Shown here: positions 32,937-42,125 of the stretch, in pieces | Numbering within the stretch: the stretch's first letter is position 1 | Layout of the letters: every line of letters starts with the position of its first letter | Source of the DNA: Colivivens sp964452915 | GTDB lineage: Bacteria > Bacteroidota > Bacteroidia > Bacteroidales > Bacteroidaceae | Reading direction: 5' to 3' | Assembly: GCA_964452915.1 (NCBI GenBank) | Contig: CAYVNW010000002.1 | Location: forward strand, 70,075 to 134,074 | DNA length: 64,000 nt | Notes under the pieces: generated by a model | What the model was told of the DNA's origin: nothing | What the model saw: only the letters and a program-made list of their open reading frames with translations | Databases searched by the model: none | Program-made: the position numbers and the translations under genes

Positions 32937-34919
32937 ATGGCAATCAAAATAGATTCAAAAATTCCAGAAGGACCGGTAGCTGAAAAATGGAGTAACTACA
33001 AGGCTCACCAGCGTTTGGTAAATCCAAAGAATAAACTGAAACTCGATGTAATCGTAGTTGGAACAGGCCTTGCCGGTGCAAGTGCCGCTGCCACTCTCGG
33101 TGAATTGGGATTCAACGTACTTAATTTCTGTATTCAAGACTCACCACGCCGTGCGCACTCAATCGCAGCGCAAGGAGGTATCAATGCAGCGAAGAACTAC
33201 CAGAACGACGGCGACTCAGTATACCGCCTGTTCTATGACACCGTGAAAGGTGGCGACTATCGTGCCCGCGAAGCAAACGTATACCGTCTTGCTGAAGTCA
33301 GCAACGCAATCATAGACCAATGTGTGGCACAAGGCGTTCCGTTCGCACGCGAGTATGGCGGTACACTTGCCAACCGTTCATTCGGCGGTGCACAAGTGAG
33401 CCGTACGTTCTATGCAAAAGGACAGACAGGCCAGCAACTGCTGCTCGGCGCATACAGCGCTCTCTCAAGACAAGTACATGCCGGCAAAGTAAAATTGTTC
33501 ACCCGTTACGAAATGCTTGATGTAGTTATCGTAGACGGCAGAGCACGCGGAATCATCGCAAAGAACCTGATTACAGGAAAGCTCGAACGCTTCACCGCCA
33601 ATGCAGTAGTCATCGCAACCGGTGGTTACGGAAACACATATTTCCTCTCGACAAACGCAATGGGATGTAATGTTTCCGCCGCAATGTCATGTTATCGTAA
33701 AGGCGCATACTTCGCAAACCCGTCGTACGTTCAGATCCATCCGACCTGTATTCCTGTACATGGCGACAAACAGTCGAAACTTACACTGATGTCTGAGTCA
33801 CTTCGAAACGACGGAAGAATATGGGTTCCAAAGAAACTTGAGGACGCAAAAGCCCTCCAGGCAGGCACAAAGAAGGGAACCGACATTCCGGAAGAAGACC
33901 GTGACTACTACCTCGAACGCCGTTACCCTGCATTCGGTAACCTCGTTCCTCGTGACGTCGCATCACGTGCAGCCAAAGAGCGTTGCGATAAAGGCTACGG
34001 AGTGAACAATACCGGTCTTGCTGTGTTCCTCGACTTCTCAGAGTCAATACAACGTCTTGGCATTGATGTTATACGCCAACGTTATGGTAACCTGTTCGAT
34101 ATGTACGAGGAAATCACCGACGTTAACCCAGGCGAGAAAGTGAAGACAGTTAATGGCGTTGACTATTACAACCCAATGATGATCTTCCCTGCCATACACT
34201 ACACGATGGGTGGTATTTGGGTCGATTACGAACTCCAGACATCCATCCCAGGATTGTTTGCTATCGGTGAGTGCAACTTCTCCGATCACGGAGCCAACCG
34301 CCTCGGAGCATCCGCACTGATGCAAGGACTTGCCGACGGATATTTCGTACTTCCTTACACAATACAGAATTACCTCGCCGACCAGGCAGTATGGCCGCGC
34401 ATAAGCACCGACCTGCCGGAGTTCAAGGAAACAGAGGACAAAGTTGAAGCCCGTATACAAAGACTTTTGAATATTCATGGTAAACGTTCTGTCGACTCCA
34501 TCCACAAGGAACTGGGACATATCTGCTGGGAATACATAGGCATGGGACGTACAGCCGAAGGACTGAAGACAGGTATTAAGAAGATTGCCGAACTCCGCAA
34601 AGAATTTGAGAGCAACTTATTCATACCTGGAAGCCGTGAGGGACTGAACGTGGAACTTGACAAGGCAATCCACCTCGAAGACTTCCTGACAATGGGTGAA
34701 CTCATCGCTTACGACGCACTTAGCCGTAACGAAAGCTGTGGCGGACACTTCCGCGAAGAGTGCCAGACAGAAGACGGCGAAGCCAAGCGTGACGATGAGA
34801 ACTACTTCTATGTAGGCTGCTGGAAATATGAAGGCGACGATGAGAAGGAACCGACTCTCATCAAGGAGCCTCTCAAGTATGAAGCAATAAAGGTACAAAC
34901 CCGTAATTACAAGAACTAA
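32937..34919 (+). CDS. sdhA: Succinate dehydrogenase/fumarate reductase flavoprotein subunit
   Basis: Interconverts fumarate and succinate at a covalently bound FAD. The 660-residue protein has the dinucleotide-binding VVGTGLAGASAAATL, the FAD-linking histidine region RRAHSIAAQGGINAAKN, the substrate-binding HPTCIPV, and NRLGASALMQGLADG with HYTMGGIWVD. Length is typical of the Bacteroidota/Wolinella-like enzyme. It lies between the anchor and the iron-sulfur subunit; the next gene begins 5 bp after its stop. Confidence 0.96.
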   Translation: MAIKIDSKIPEGPVAEKWSNYKAHQRLVNPKNKLKLDVIVVGTGLAGASAAATLGELGFNVLNFCIQDSPRRAHSIAAQGGINAAKNYQNDGDSVYRLFYDTVKGGDYRAREANVYRLAEVSNAIIDQCVAQGVPFAREYGGTLANRSFGGAQVSRTFYAKGQTGQQLLLGAYSALSRQVHAGKVKLFTRYEMLDVVIVDGRARGIIAKNLITGKLERFTANAVVIATGGYGNTYFLSTNAMGCNVSAAMSCYRKGAYFANPSYVQIHPTCIPVHGDKQSKLTLMSESLRNDGRIWVPKKLEDAKALQAGTKKGTDIPEEDRDYYLERRYPAFGNLVPRDVASRAAKERCDKGYGVNNTGLAVFLDFSESIQRLGIDVIRQRYGNLFDMYEEITDVNPGEKVKTVNGVDYYNPMMIFPAIHYTMGGIWVDYELQTSIPGLFAIGECNFSDHGANRLGASALMQGLADGYFVLPYTIQNYLADQAVWPRISTDLPEFKETEDKVEARIQRLLNIHGKRSVDSIHKELGHICWEYIGMGRTAEGLKTGIKKIAELRKEFESNLFIPGSREGLNVELDKAIHLEDFLTMGELIAYDALSRNESCGGHFREECQTEDGEAKRDDENYFYVGCWKYEGDDEKEPTLIKEPLKYEAIKVQTRNYKN

Positions 34920-34924
34920 TCACT

Positions 34925-35683
34925 ATGGCAAAGAATATAAGTTTTACAATAAAATATTGGAAGCAGAATGGCCCGAAAGACAAGGGACATTTTGACACGC
35001 ATCACATGAAGGATATTCCTGATGATACATCCTTCCTTGAGATGCTTGATATCCTGAACGAGGAACTTATCGAAGAAGGTAAGGAACCATTTGTATTTGA
35101 CCATGACTGCCGTGAGGGTATATGCGGTATGTGTTCGCTCTATATCAACGGAACTCCACATGGAAAGACCGAACGGGGAGCGACTACCTGCCAGCTCTAC
35201 ATGCGCCGGTTCAAGGATGGTGATGTAATTACAGTTGAGCCTTGGCGTTCTGCTGCATTCCCTGTGATAAAGGACTGTATGGTTGACCGCAGTGCATTCG
35301 ACAAGATTATCCAGGCGGGAGGTTACACCTCTGTGCGTACCGGTGCACCTCAAGATGCAAACGCCATTCTCATACCTAAAGAGGACGCTGACGAGGCGAT
35401 GGACTGTGCTTCATGCATAGGCTGTGGAGCTTGTGTCGCTGCCTGCAAGAACGGTTCCGCGATGTTGTTCGTATCATCGAAGGTGAGTCAGCTCGCACTG
35501 CTGCCGCAAGGCAGAGTAGAAGCAGCTAAGCGTGCCAAGAGCATGGTTGCCAAGATGGACGAGCTTGGATTCGGCAACTGCACCAACACACGTGCGTGTG
35601 AGGCAGTATGTCCTAAGTGTGAGACTATATCCAACATAGCACGTCTGAACCGAGAGTTCATTAAGGCGAAACTGGCGGATTAA
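34925..35683 (+). CDS. sdhB: Succinate dehydrogenase/fumarate reductase iron-sulfur subunit
   Basis: Carries electrons between haem and FAD. The 252-residue protein shows the N-terminal [2Fe-2S] cysteines (HDCREGICGMCSLYING and a later Cys in TTCQLY) and two C-terminal cluster motifs, CASCIGCGACVAACKNG and CEAVCPKCET, which supply the [4Fe-4S] and [3Fe-4S] ligands. A terminator follows 25 bp downstream and closes the operon. Confidence 0.96.
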   Translation: MAKNISFTIKYWKQNGPKDKGHFDTHHMKDIPDDTSFLEMLDILNEELIEEGKEPFVFDHDCREGICGMCSLYINGTPHGKTERGATTCQLYMRRFKDGDVITVEPWRSAAFPVIKDCMVDRSAFDKIIQAGGYTSVRTGAPQDANAILIPKEDADEAMDCASCIGCGACVAACKNGSAMLFVSSKVSQLALLPQGRVEAAKRAKSMVAKMDELGFGNCTNTRACEAVCPKCETISNIARLNREFIKAKLAD

Positions 35684-35707
35684 TCATAATCAACTATAAT
35701 AAATCAT

Positions 35708-35737
35708 TCCCCAGCCGCAATAAAGGCTGGGGATTTT
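35708..35737 (+). terminator. Rho-independent terminator of sdhCAB
   Basis: TCCCCAGCC (35708-35716) and GGCTGGGGA (35725-35733) form a 9-bp stem with an 8-base loop, followed by five T. Confidence 0.9.
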
Positions 35738-35759
35738 TACATTTTCAAACAAAAACACT

Positions 35760-36209
35760 ATGGCACTTTTTGATCAAATCAGTAAAGACATCATGGCGGC
35801 AATGAAGGCACACGACACAGTACGTCTGGAAGCCCTGAGGAACATAAAGAAAGTACTCCTTGAGGAGAAAACCCGTCCGGGCTCAGACGGCAACGTGACG
35901 GATGATGCCGCCATCAAAATCATGCAAAAGCTTGCAAAGCAAGGAAAGGAGTCGGCAGACCTTTACACTCAAAACGGACGTAAGGAACTGGCTGACGAGG
36001 AACTTGCTCAAGTAGCTGTAATTGAAGAATATTTGCCTAAACAACTTGAAGAGGCAGAATTGGAGGCAGCGTTGAAGGACATCATCGCCGAAGTCGGCGC
36101 CACCGGTCCTAAAGATATGGGTAAGGTAATGGGTGTAGCAACCAAGCGACTTGCAGGACGCGCCGAAGGACGCGTCATCAGCGCATGCGTCAAGAAACTA
36201 CTTCAATAA
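35760..36209 (+). CDS. GatB/YqeY domain-containing protein
   Basis: 149 residues, the full length of a stand-alone YqeY. The domain is the tRNA-binding tail of GatB; single-domain members probably bind tRNA or related RNA, but their role is not settled. Features include an N-terminal helix (DQISKDIMAAMKAHD), LRNIKKVLLEEKTRPG, an EEYLPKQL segment and the C-terminal KRLAGRAEGRVISACVKKLL. It is convergent with the acyl-CoA dehydrogenase gene. Confidence 0.9.
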   Translation: MALFDQISKDIMAAMKAHDTVRLEALRNIKKVLLEEKTRPGSDGNVTDDAAIKIMQKLAKQGKESADLYTQNGRKELADEELAQVAVIEEYLPKQLEEAELEAALKDIIAEVGATGPKDMGKVMGVATKRLAGRAEGRVISACVKKLLQ

Positions 36210-36281
36210 TCCCAAACCGGTCATTAGACAGTTACGCCCTAACAAACTTGTCAGGATTCTGCCTGAACTTAGACTAACAAG

Positions 36282-36320
36282 AGAGGGTGCCCATAATTTG
36301 ATTTATGGTGCACCCTCTTT
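36282..36320. terminator. Bidirectional terminator
   Basis: AGAGGGTGC (36282-36290) and GCACCCTCT (36310-36318) pair perfectly, with an inner CCATAA/TTATGG extension. T-rich on the plus strand. It separates convergent genes ending at 36209 and 36337. Confidence 0.8.
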
Positions 36321-36336
36321 AAATTTGCCGTTTTGA

Positions 36337-38046
36337 TTAATCGTGATAGTTCAAAAGAACATCTGCATTCATATTGTGAATATAGCTGTAGTGGCGTGCA
36401 ATTTCAGCCTCAGCATGATTTACAAATATAGGCAAGCTCTTTTTGAAAAGATCCGCATTGCGGATAGTATCTTGCAGCAACAATATTGACATAATAGTGT
36501 AAGCTGTGATTTCATAAAGCTTGCGTGCGCAGAAGTCAAGCACATCTTGATTTTCCTGAGCTCTCACATACTCGATGCAATCATTCAGATTCTTAGCCAT
36601 TGCTTCGATACGGGTGATGTAAGGTGCATATTCAACATTATCCTTAACTTCAGCAATCATGTCGTTGATAACGTTGGTATAAGTTCCGTTAGTCACATAG
36701 CGTATGGCAGCAACGGTTTGAAGTTGTGTGGTACCCTCATAGATACTTGTTATACGTGCGTCACGGTAAATACGCTGGCATTTATATTCCTGCATATAAC
36801 CACTACCGCCATGCACCTGAATAGCATCGTAGGTACTTTGGTTTGCAAATTCACTGTTCATACCTTTAGCAAGAGGAGTGAAAGCATCTGCCAAGCGGCT
36901 GAACGTCTTCATTTCCTTACGTTCTTCCGGTGTCAGCTGACGGTCGCGTGCAATATCTTCAAGAGCCTTATATATATCCACATAGCGTGCTGTCTGATAC
37001 AAGAGGCTGCGCCCTGCATCAAGCTTAGCCTTAATTGTGGCAATCATGTCGTACACTGCAGGGAAGTTGATAATCTCCTTACCAAACTGCTTACGATCCT
37101 TTGCATAAGCAAGTGCTTCCTCGTATGCAGCCTGTTCTATCCCGACAGATTGAGCCGCGATACCCAAACGTGCACCATTCATCAACGACATGACATACTT
37201 GATAAGTCCAAGTTTGCGGTCGCCACAGAGTTCTGCCTTGGCATTCTTGAAAACAAGCTCACAAGTAGGACTACCATGAATACCAAGTTTGTTTTCGATA
37301 CGGCGCACATTCACACCGCCACTTTTCTTATCATAAATAAACATCGAAAGTCCACGGCCATCGCGTGTGCCTGCCTCACTTCGTGCAAGTACAAGATGTA
37401 TGTCGGAGTCACCATTGGTAATAAAGCGTTTAACGCCATTGAGCAACCAGCATCCCTCTTCCTCACTATAAGTAGCCTTGAGCATCACCGACTGAAGGTC
37501 GGAACCGGCATCAGGCTCAGTAAGGTCCATCGACATTGTTTCACCCGCACATACACGTGGAATATATTTCTTGCGCTGCTCTTCGTTGCCAAAACAATAG
37601 AGAGTCTCGATACAATCCTGGAGTGACCAAATGTTTTCGAATCCTGCGTCACCGGCACTTACTATTTCGTTAGCAGCTGTATAGACAGTAACAGGAAGGT
37701 TCAGTCCCTCATAACGGCGAGGCATTGTCATTCCGTTGAGACCGGCCTTGCGTGTAGCGTCAAGGTTTTCATATGTCTTTGACGCATAGCGTACCCTGCC
37801 ATTCTCGCAATGCGGACCCTCAGTGTCAACATCTTCAGCATTCTGTGCTATTATGTTTGCGTTTATATCACCTACGACCTCCAATACCTTGTCGTAATTA
37901 TCCATGGCATCTTCGAAGTCATCAGGCGCATAATCATATTTACCTTTATCCTCGAAGCCACGTTCCTTGAGTTCAACGATGCGGTGCATCATTTGGTGTT
38001 CCATATGGAACTTAATCTCAGGTATATCTGTATATGAATTAGCCAT
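36337..38046 (-). CDS. Acyl-CoA dehydrogenase family protein
   Basis: 569 residues, long for the family. FAD-dependent alpha,beta-desaturation of an acyl-CoA, with electrons passed to the Etf encoded upstream. Seen: the FAD/substrate region MSMDLTEPDAGSDLQSV, WLLNGVKRFITNGDSD, ARLGIAAQSVGIEQAAYEEALAYAKDRKQFGK, and QVHGGSGYMQEYKCQRIYRDARITSIYEGTTQLQ, where the glutamate of YEGT is the likely catalytic base. The C-terminal 110 residues form an extra helical region as in the longer bacterial members. It lies 7 bp after etfA. Confidence 0.93.
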   Translation of the reverse strand: MANSYTDIPEIKFHMEHQMMHRIVELKERGFEDKGKYDYAPDDFEDAMDNYDKVLEVVGDINANIIAQNAEDVDTEGPHCENGRVRYASKTYENLDATRKAGLNGMTMPRRYEGLNLPVTVYTAANEIVSAGDAGFENIWSLQDCIETLYCFGNEEQRKKYIPRVCAGETMSMDLTEPDAGSDLQSVMLKATYSEEEGCWLLNGVKRFITNGDSDIHLVLARSEAGTRDGRGLSMFIYDKKSGGVNVRRIENKLGIHGSPTCELVFKNAKAELCGDRKLGLIKYVMSLMNGARLGIAAQSVGIEQAAYEEALAYAKDRKQFGKEIINFPAVYDMIATIKAKLDAGRSLLYQTARYVDIYKALEDIARDRQLTPEERKEMKTFSRLADAFTPLAKGMNSEFANQSTYDAIQVHGGSGYMQEYKCQRIYRDARITSIYEGTTQLQTVAAIRYVTNGTYTNVINDMIAEVKDNVEYAPYITRIEAMAKNLNDCIEYVRAQENQDVLDFCARKLYEITAYTIMSILLLQDTIRNADLFKKSLPIFVNHAEAEIARHYSYIHNMNADVLLNYHD

Positions 38047-38053
38047 CTTCTAC

Positions 38054-39094
38054 TTACTTGTTATTTGATTTGTAATATTTTATGAGTTTCGGCAACACAT
38101 CCTCAATGTTACCATTTATATTGTAATCTGCAATCTGGTTAATTGGAGCATTAGGATCATTATTGATTGAAATAATGATGCCCGACTCCTTCATGCCTGC
38201 AATGTGCTGTATTGCTCCGCTGATGCCACATGCGATATATACTTTAGGACGTACAGTAACACCGGTCTGTCCTATCTGACGGTCATGGTCAATCCATCCT
38301 GCGTCGACTGCAGCACGACTGGCTCCCACCTCAGCGTGGATTTCCTTAGCGAACTTAAACAACAAGTCGAATCCTTCCTTGCTGCCGACTCCATAACCAC
38401 CTGCAACTATGATACTTGCACCTTTCAGGTTGTGCTTTGCTTCTTCAACATGACGGTCAAGCACTTTTACTATATAGTCTGTCTCAGGGACATACTTGCT
38501 TACGTCGTGCTTTACGACTTCGCCCTTATAGTTGGCATCAAGAATCTCACGTTTCATCACACCGTCGCGTACTGTTGCCATTTGTGGACGATGGTCAGGG
38601 TTCACAATAGTTGCTATAATCGATCCGCCGAATGCCGGACGAATCTGCATTAGCTGGTTCTCATAGTGCTTGGTCACCATCTGGTCGCCTTCCCGCACCT
38701 TCATGTCGAAATCGTCTATTTCGAGTTGCGTGCAGTCGGCAGTCAAACCAGAATGAAGTGCACTTGACACACGCGGACCGAGGTCACGCCCAATTACCGT
38801 AGCACCAAGCAGACAAACTTGAGGCTTCTCCTCCTTAAACAAGTTTACGACCGCTGAAGTGTGTGGAAGTGATGTGTATGGGAAAAGACGGGCATCATCG
38901 AAAATATGTACACGATCCACTCCGTAAGGATATAGTTCTGCCTCAACACCATCGAGATTGCTACCTATGCAGATACACTCAAGGCTTACACCTAATTGGG
39001 TTGCCAATTTGCGTCCCTTAGTACAAAGTTCAAGACTTACTTCTGCAATCTTATTTTTCTCACCTATTTCTATATATACAAAAACGCTGTTCAT
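38054..39094 (-). CDS. etfA: Electron transfer flavoprotein alpha subunit
   Basis: Pairs with EtfB to carry electrons from acyl-CoA dehydrogenase. The 346-residue protein ends with the conserved FAD-binding domain: SIIVAGGYGVGSKEGF, VGASRAAVDAGWIDHDRQIGQTG, and YIACGISGAIQHIAGMKESGIIISINNDPNAPI. It starts 1 bp after the etfB stop. Whether this Etf is of the bifurcating type cannot be decided by eye. Confidence 0.95.
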   Translation of the reverse strand: MNSVFVYIEIGEKNKIAEVSLELCTKGRKLATQLGVSLECICIGSNLDGVEAELYPYGVDRVHIFDDARLFPYTSLPHTSAVVNLFKEEKPQVCLLGATVIGRDLGPRVSSALHSGLTADCTQLEIDDFDMKVREGDQMVTKHYENQLMQIRPAFGGSIIATIVNPDHRPQMATVRDGVMKREILDANYKGEVVKHDVSKYVPETDYIVKVLDRHVEEAKHNLKGASIIVAGGYGVGSKEGFDLLFKFAKEIHAEVGASRAAVDAGWIDHDRQIGQTGVTVRPKVYIACGISGAIQHIAGMKESGIIISINNDPNAPINQIADYNINGNIEDVLPKLIKYYKSNNK

Positions 39095-39095
39095 A

Positions 39096-39896
39096 TTATC
39101 CTATGGTGTTGCTTTCGATTAATTCCTTCATTAAATTATTTATATCCTCGTCGCTCGAAGTCAGGGTCTTTGTCTCTTTTGCTTTGAACACGATACTCTT
39201 CACAGCTTTCACATTAGTAGGGCTACCAGCCTTACCTATTTGTGTCGGGTCGGCATCAATATCAGCGGCACCCCAGGTTGTAAACTCCGCCTTTTTGTAA
39301 GCCATTACTCTCTTAACATTCCGGCTACGACAAGGAGCCGCACTACCATTGACAGTTATGACAATTGGCAATGGAGCCTCAACCGTCTCCACGCCACCAT
39401 CTATATGGCGTCTTGCGACTATCTTCTCTTTTGTGCATTCAAGGATCTCTTCAGTATATGTGATTTGTGTCAATCCCAGTTTTTCTGCAACTTGCGGACC
39501 CACTTGGGCTGTATCGCCATCGATGGCTTGCCGTCCACAAATAATGATGTCATAATCACCAATCTTCTTTATTGCCTGCGCAAGCGAATAACTTGTCGCA
39601 AGAGTGTCAGCACCGCCAAGAGCACGGTCTGTAAGCAGAATTCCGTTATCAGCTCCACGATACAATCCTTCACGTAGTACTTCTGCGGCTTTTGGAAGCC
39701 CCATCGTTAACATAGTAATAGTGGATCCCGGATTCTTTTCCTTCAAACGAATTGCTTGTTCGAGAGCATTCAAATCCTCAGGATTGAATACTGCAGGAAG
39801 GGCTGCACGATTTACAGTTCCTTCTGGTGTCATAGCCTCAGGACCAACGTTACGTGTATCTGGTACCTGCTTCGCTAATACAATGATTTTAAACAT
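39096..39896 (-). CDS. etfB: Electron transfer flavoprotein beta subunit
   Basis: 266 residues. It has the Etf beta pattern KQVPDT near the N terminus, VNRAALPAVFNPEDLNALEQAIRLKE, and GRQAIDGDTAQVGPQVAEKLG. It is the first gene of the etfB-etfA-acyl-CoA dehydrogenase operon. A -7 box (TATCTTTG) lies 35 bp upstream. Confidence 0.95.
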   Translation of the reverse strand: MFKIIVLAKQVPDTRNVGPEAMTPEGTVNRAALPAVFNPEDLNALEQAIRLKEKNPGSTITMLTMGLPKAAEVLREGLYRGADNGILLTDRALGGADTLATSYSLAQAIKKIGDYDIIICGRQAIDGDTAQVGPQVAEKLGLTQITYTEEILECTKEKIVARRHIDGGVETVEAPLPIVITVNGSAAPCRSRNVKRVMAYKKAEFTTWGAADIDADPTQIGKAGSPTNVKAVKSIVFKAKETKTLTSSDEDINNLMKELIESNTIG

Positions 39897-39930
39897 AGTT
39901 TCTATTTTATAATTATAAAAATCGCATGGG

Positions 39931-39938
39931 CAAAGATA
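39931..39938 (-). promoter_or_regulatory. -7 box of the etfB operon
   Basis: TATCTTTG on the minus strand (39938-39931), a full TAnnTTTG match 35 bp before the ATG. The -33 element is not clear. Confidence 0.5.
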
Positions 39939-40236
39939 GTAATTTTTTATTTCACAACATCAACATAATCCACAATTATTGCACATAGTTGAAACCTTAT
40001 GTGTGACAAAACAGACTTCTGCATGTAAAGTCCATATAAAATCTTGCACATAGCCCTTAGTTCATGTGCATCAAGGGTAAGTGCTTATGATAAATCCGTA
40101 ATTTCTATTACACTTCTAAAATGGGATTCAATTACGTCAGCAAAAATGGGACAAAGAATTATAAATGCGACTTGGCACGGTCATACCGTTTGGCATTAGT
40201 TATCAGTGTAAAGTCGGGTGCGCAAAACATATTAGA

Positions 40237-40273
40237 TTGTGAAAAAAACCGTTAGCATCTGTCTTTTTCACAA
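40237..40273. repeat. 10-bp inverted repeat upstream of acyl-CoA synthetase gene
   Basis: TTGTGAAAAA (40237-40246) and TTTTTCACAA (40264-40273), perfect, 17 bp apart, about 30 bp upstream of the -7 box at 40304. It could be an operator or the end of a small transcript. Confidence 0.45.
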
Positions 40274-40303
40274 AAACATAATGTCTGTGTAAAATAAAAC
40301 GCT

Positions 40304-40311
40304 TAATTTTG
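40304..40311 (+). promoter_or_regulatory. -7 box of the acyl-CoA synthetase gene
   Basis: TAATTTTG, 61 bp before the ATG. No good TTTG at -33. Confidence 0.45.
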
Positions 40312-40371
40312 CACAAAACAATTGCATTTACGCATGTTTAAACTTATAGTTACAAACCCAAAAAAGTTATT

Positions 40372-42039
40372 ATGACGACTAATCTGAACGATAAGCCAAT
40401 GATGGCTCACATCAATTCGATGTTCAAAAAAGAGTGGAATTCGTTGGCTTTTGTTGATTACGGAACAGACATAGCCTATACACATAAAGAAGTATTTGAG
40501 ATTATAACGAAGTTCCATTTGGTATATGAATTATATGGGATAAAACCTGGAGATAAAATTGCCATATGCGATAAGAACAGTTCCGATTGGGCCATATCCT
40601 TATTAAGTATTTTCACCTATCAGGCAGTCGGTGTTCCACTTTTGGCAGACTTTCACATTGACCAAATAGAGAACTTGACGAAGCACTCCGAGTCAAAGTT
40701 ACTTATTACGAACTCAAATGTCTATGAGCGTGCGAGTAATAGTGATAAAGACCGTTTTATAGACATTACGACCTTCAAGCCATTTGCGATGAATGAGGAC
40801 AGGGAAACGCCATTGACAAAAGCTTATGAACAGGCCGACAAGGAATTCAAGAAGCGTTACCCTAACGGTGTGCAACCTGAAGATGTGCATTTTGCTGAAG
40901 TCGACCTTGAAAGTCTTGCGTTAATCAGTTACACATCAGGATCAACAGGTAATCCCAAAGGTGTCATGTTACCATACCGTACATTTTGGTCTAATGTATT
41001 GTACTGCCATGATATGCTGCCGGTGCCAAACGAAGATGATAAATACATGTCGATATTGCCAATGGCACACATGTATGGATTCTCAATGGAATTCCTATAC
41101 CCAATGACAACAGGGCGACCTGTGTATTTGTTGACACGTATACCAAGTCCTCAAGTACTCTTAAAAGCATTTGCCGATGTACGTCCTCTCATGGTAATCA
41201 CCGTACCGTTAATAGTCGAGAAAATCATACAAGGCATTGTATTTCCACGTCTGAGAACAACACGGATGAAAATACTTACATCCATCCCGTTGTTCCGTCG
41301 CCTTGTATATAGAAAGATGAGAGGCAGGCTAATCGAACTGTTCGGAGGCAAATTCCAAGAAATGATTTTTGGAGGAGCCGCAGTAAATAAAGATGTAGAC
41401 ACTTTCTTACATATAATCAAATTCCCGTGTACCACAGGATATGGGATGACAGAATGTGCCCCGCTAATAAGCTATGTCAACCATAAATACAGTAAGGTTG
41501 GCTCATGCGGCCGCGTGGTGGACAGAATGGAGGTAAAAGTACTTAGTGACGATCCACAAAACAAGGCCGGTGAGCTTGTTGTTAGAGGCGCGAATGTGAT
41601 GACAGGCTATTTTAAGAATCCTGAAGCTACAGCGGAAATTATAGATAAGGACGGATGGCTTCATACAGGCGACCTTGTTACAATAGATTCAGAGGGCTTT
41701 ATTTTTATACGGGGACGCAAGAAAAACATGTTGCTTGGAGCAAATGGGCAGAATGTGTATCCGGAAGAAATAGAGGATGTCATTTTGAGTAACACCATAG
41801 CTGATGAGTGTGTACTTGTACAAAGAGACCAAAAGTTTGTGGCACTCGTCTATGTGAACGACGCTACAATGGAAAGAAACAAGTTGCAACCAAACCAGCT
41901 GCAATATGTCTTTGAGAGTTCGCGGCATGCAGTTAACGAGCTGTTACCAAAGTTCGCACAGTTGACAAGTTTTGAAGTCAGAGCCGAGGAGTTTGAGAAA
42001 ACACCAAAGAAAAATATCAAGCGTTATCTTTATAAATGA
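40372..42039 (+). CDS. AMP-dependent acyl-CoA synthetase / long-chain fatty acid-CoA ligase
   Basis: 555 residues of the adenylate-forming family: activates a carboxylic acid with ATP and transfers it to CoA. The P-loop is YTSGSTGNPKGVML, followed by the A5 motif GYGMTECAPL, the A7 motif GWLHTGDLVTID, the A8 motif FIRGRKKNMLLGANGQNVYPEEIE, and the A10 lysine near the C terminus (KTPKKNIKRYLY). GANGQNVYPEEIE fits long-chain ligases. It is divergent from the Etf operon and may supply its acyl-CoA substrates; that link is inference. Confidence 0.9.
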   Translation: MTTNLNDKPMMAHINSMFKKEWNSLAFVDYGTDIAYTHKEVFEIITKFHLVYELYGIKPGDKIAICDKNSSDWAISLLSIFTYQAVGVPLLADFHIDQIENLTKHSESKLLITNSNVYERASNSDKDRFIDITTFKPFAMNEDRETPLTKAYEQADKEFKKRYPNGVQPEDVHFAEVDLESLALISYTSGSTGNPKGVMLPYRTFWSNVLYCHDMLPVPNEDDKYMSILPMAHMYGFSMEFLYPMTTGRPVYLLTRIPSPQVLLKAFADVRPLMVITVPLIVEKIIQGIVFPRLRTTRMKILTSIPLFRRLVYRKMRGRLIELFGGKFQEMIFGGAAVNKDVDTFLHIIKFPCTTGYGMTECAPLISYVNHKYSKVGSCGRVVDRMEVKVLSDDPQNKAGELVVRGANVMTGYFKNPEATAEIIDKDGWLHTGDLVTIDSEGFIFIRGRKKNMLLGANGQNVYPEEIEDVILSNTIADECVLVQRDQKFVALVYVNDATMERNKLQPNQLQYVFESSRHAVNELLPKFAQLTSFEVRAEEFEKTPKKNIKRYLYK

Positions 42040-42076
42040 AGAAATCAGGAGAATCGAAACTAAAATAAGTGTTAGC

Positions 42077-42110
42077 AAAGGGGTAGGCGTTGAAATGCCT
42101 ACCCCTTTTT
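42077..42110. terminator. Terminator between acyl-CoA synthetase and glycoside hydrolase genes
   Basis: AAAGGGGTAGGC (42077-42088) and GCCTACCCCTTT (42097-42108), a perfect 12-bp stem with an 8-base loop, followed by T on the plus strand. It may also serve the convergent hydrolase gene. Confidence 0.88.
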
Positions 42111-42125
42111 AATGCTCAATAAAAG

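Larger units (their letters stand above)
39897..40371. other. Divergent intergenic region etfB / acyl-CoA synthetase
   Basis: 475 bp, AT-rich, without a credible gene. It holds a -7 box for etfB, a -7 box for the synthetase and a 10-bp perfect inverted repeat (40237-40273). The remaining 300 bp show no recognisable RNA or regulatory motif. Confidence 0.6.
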
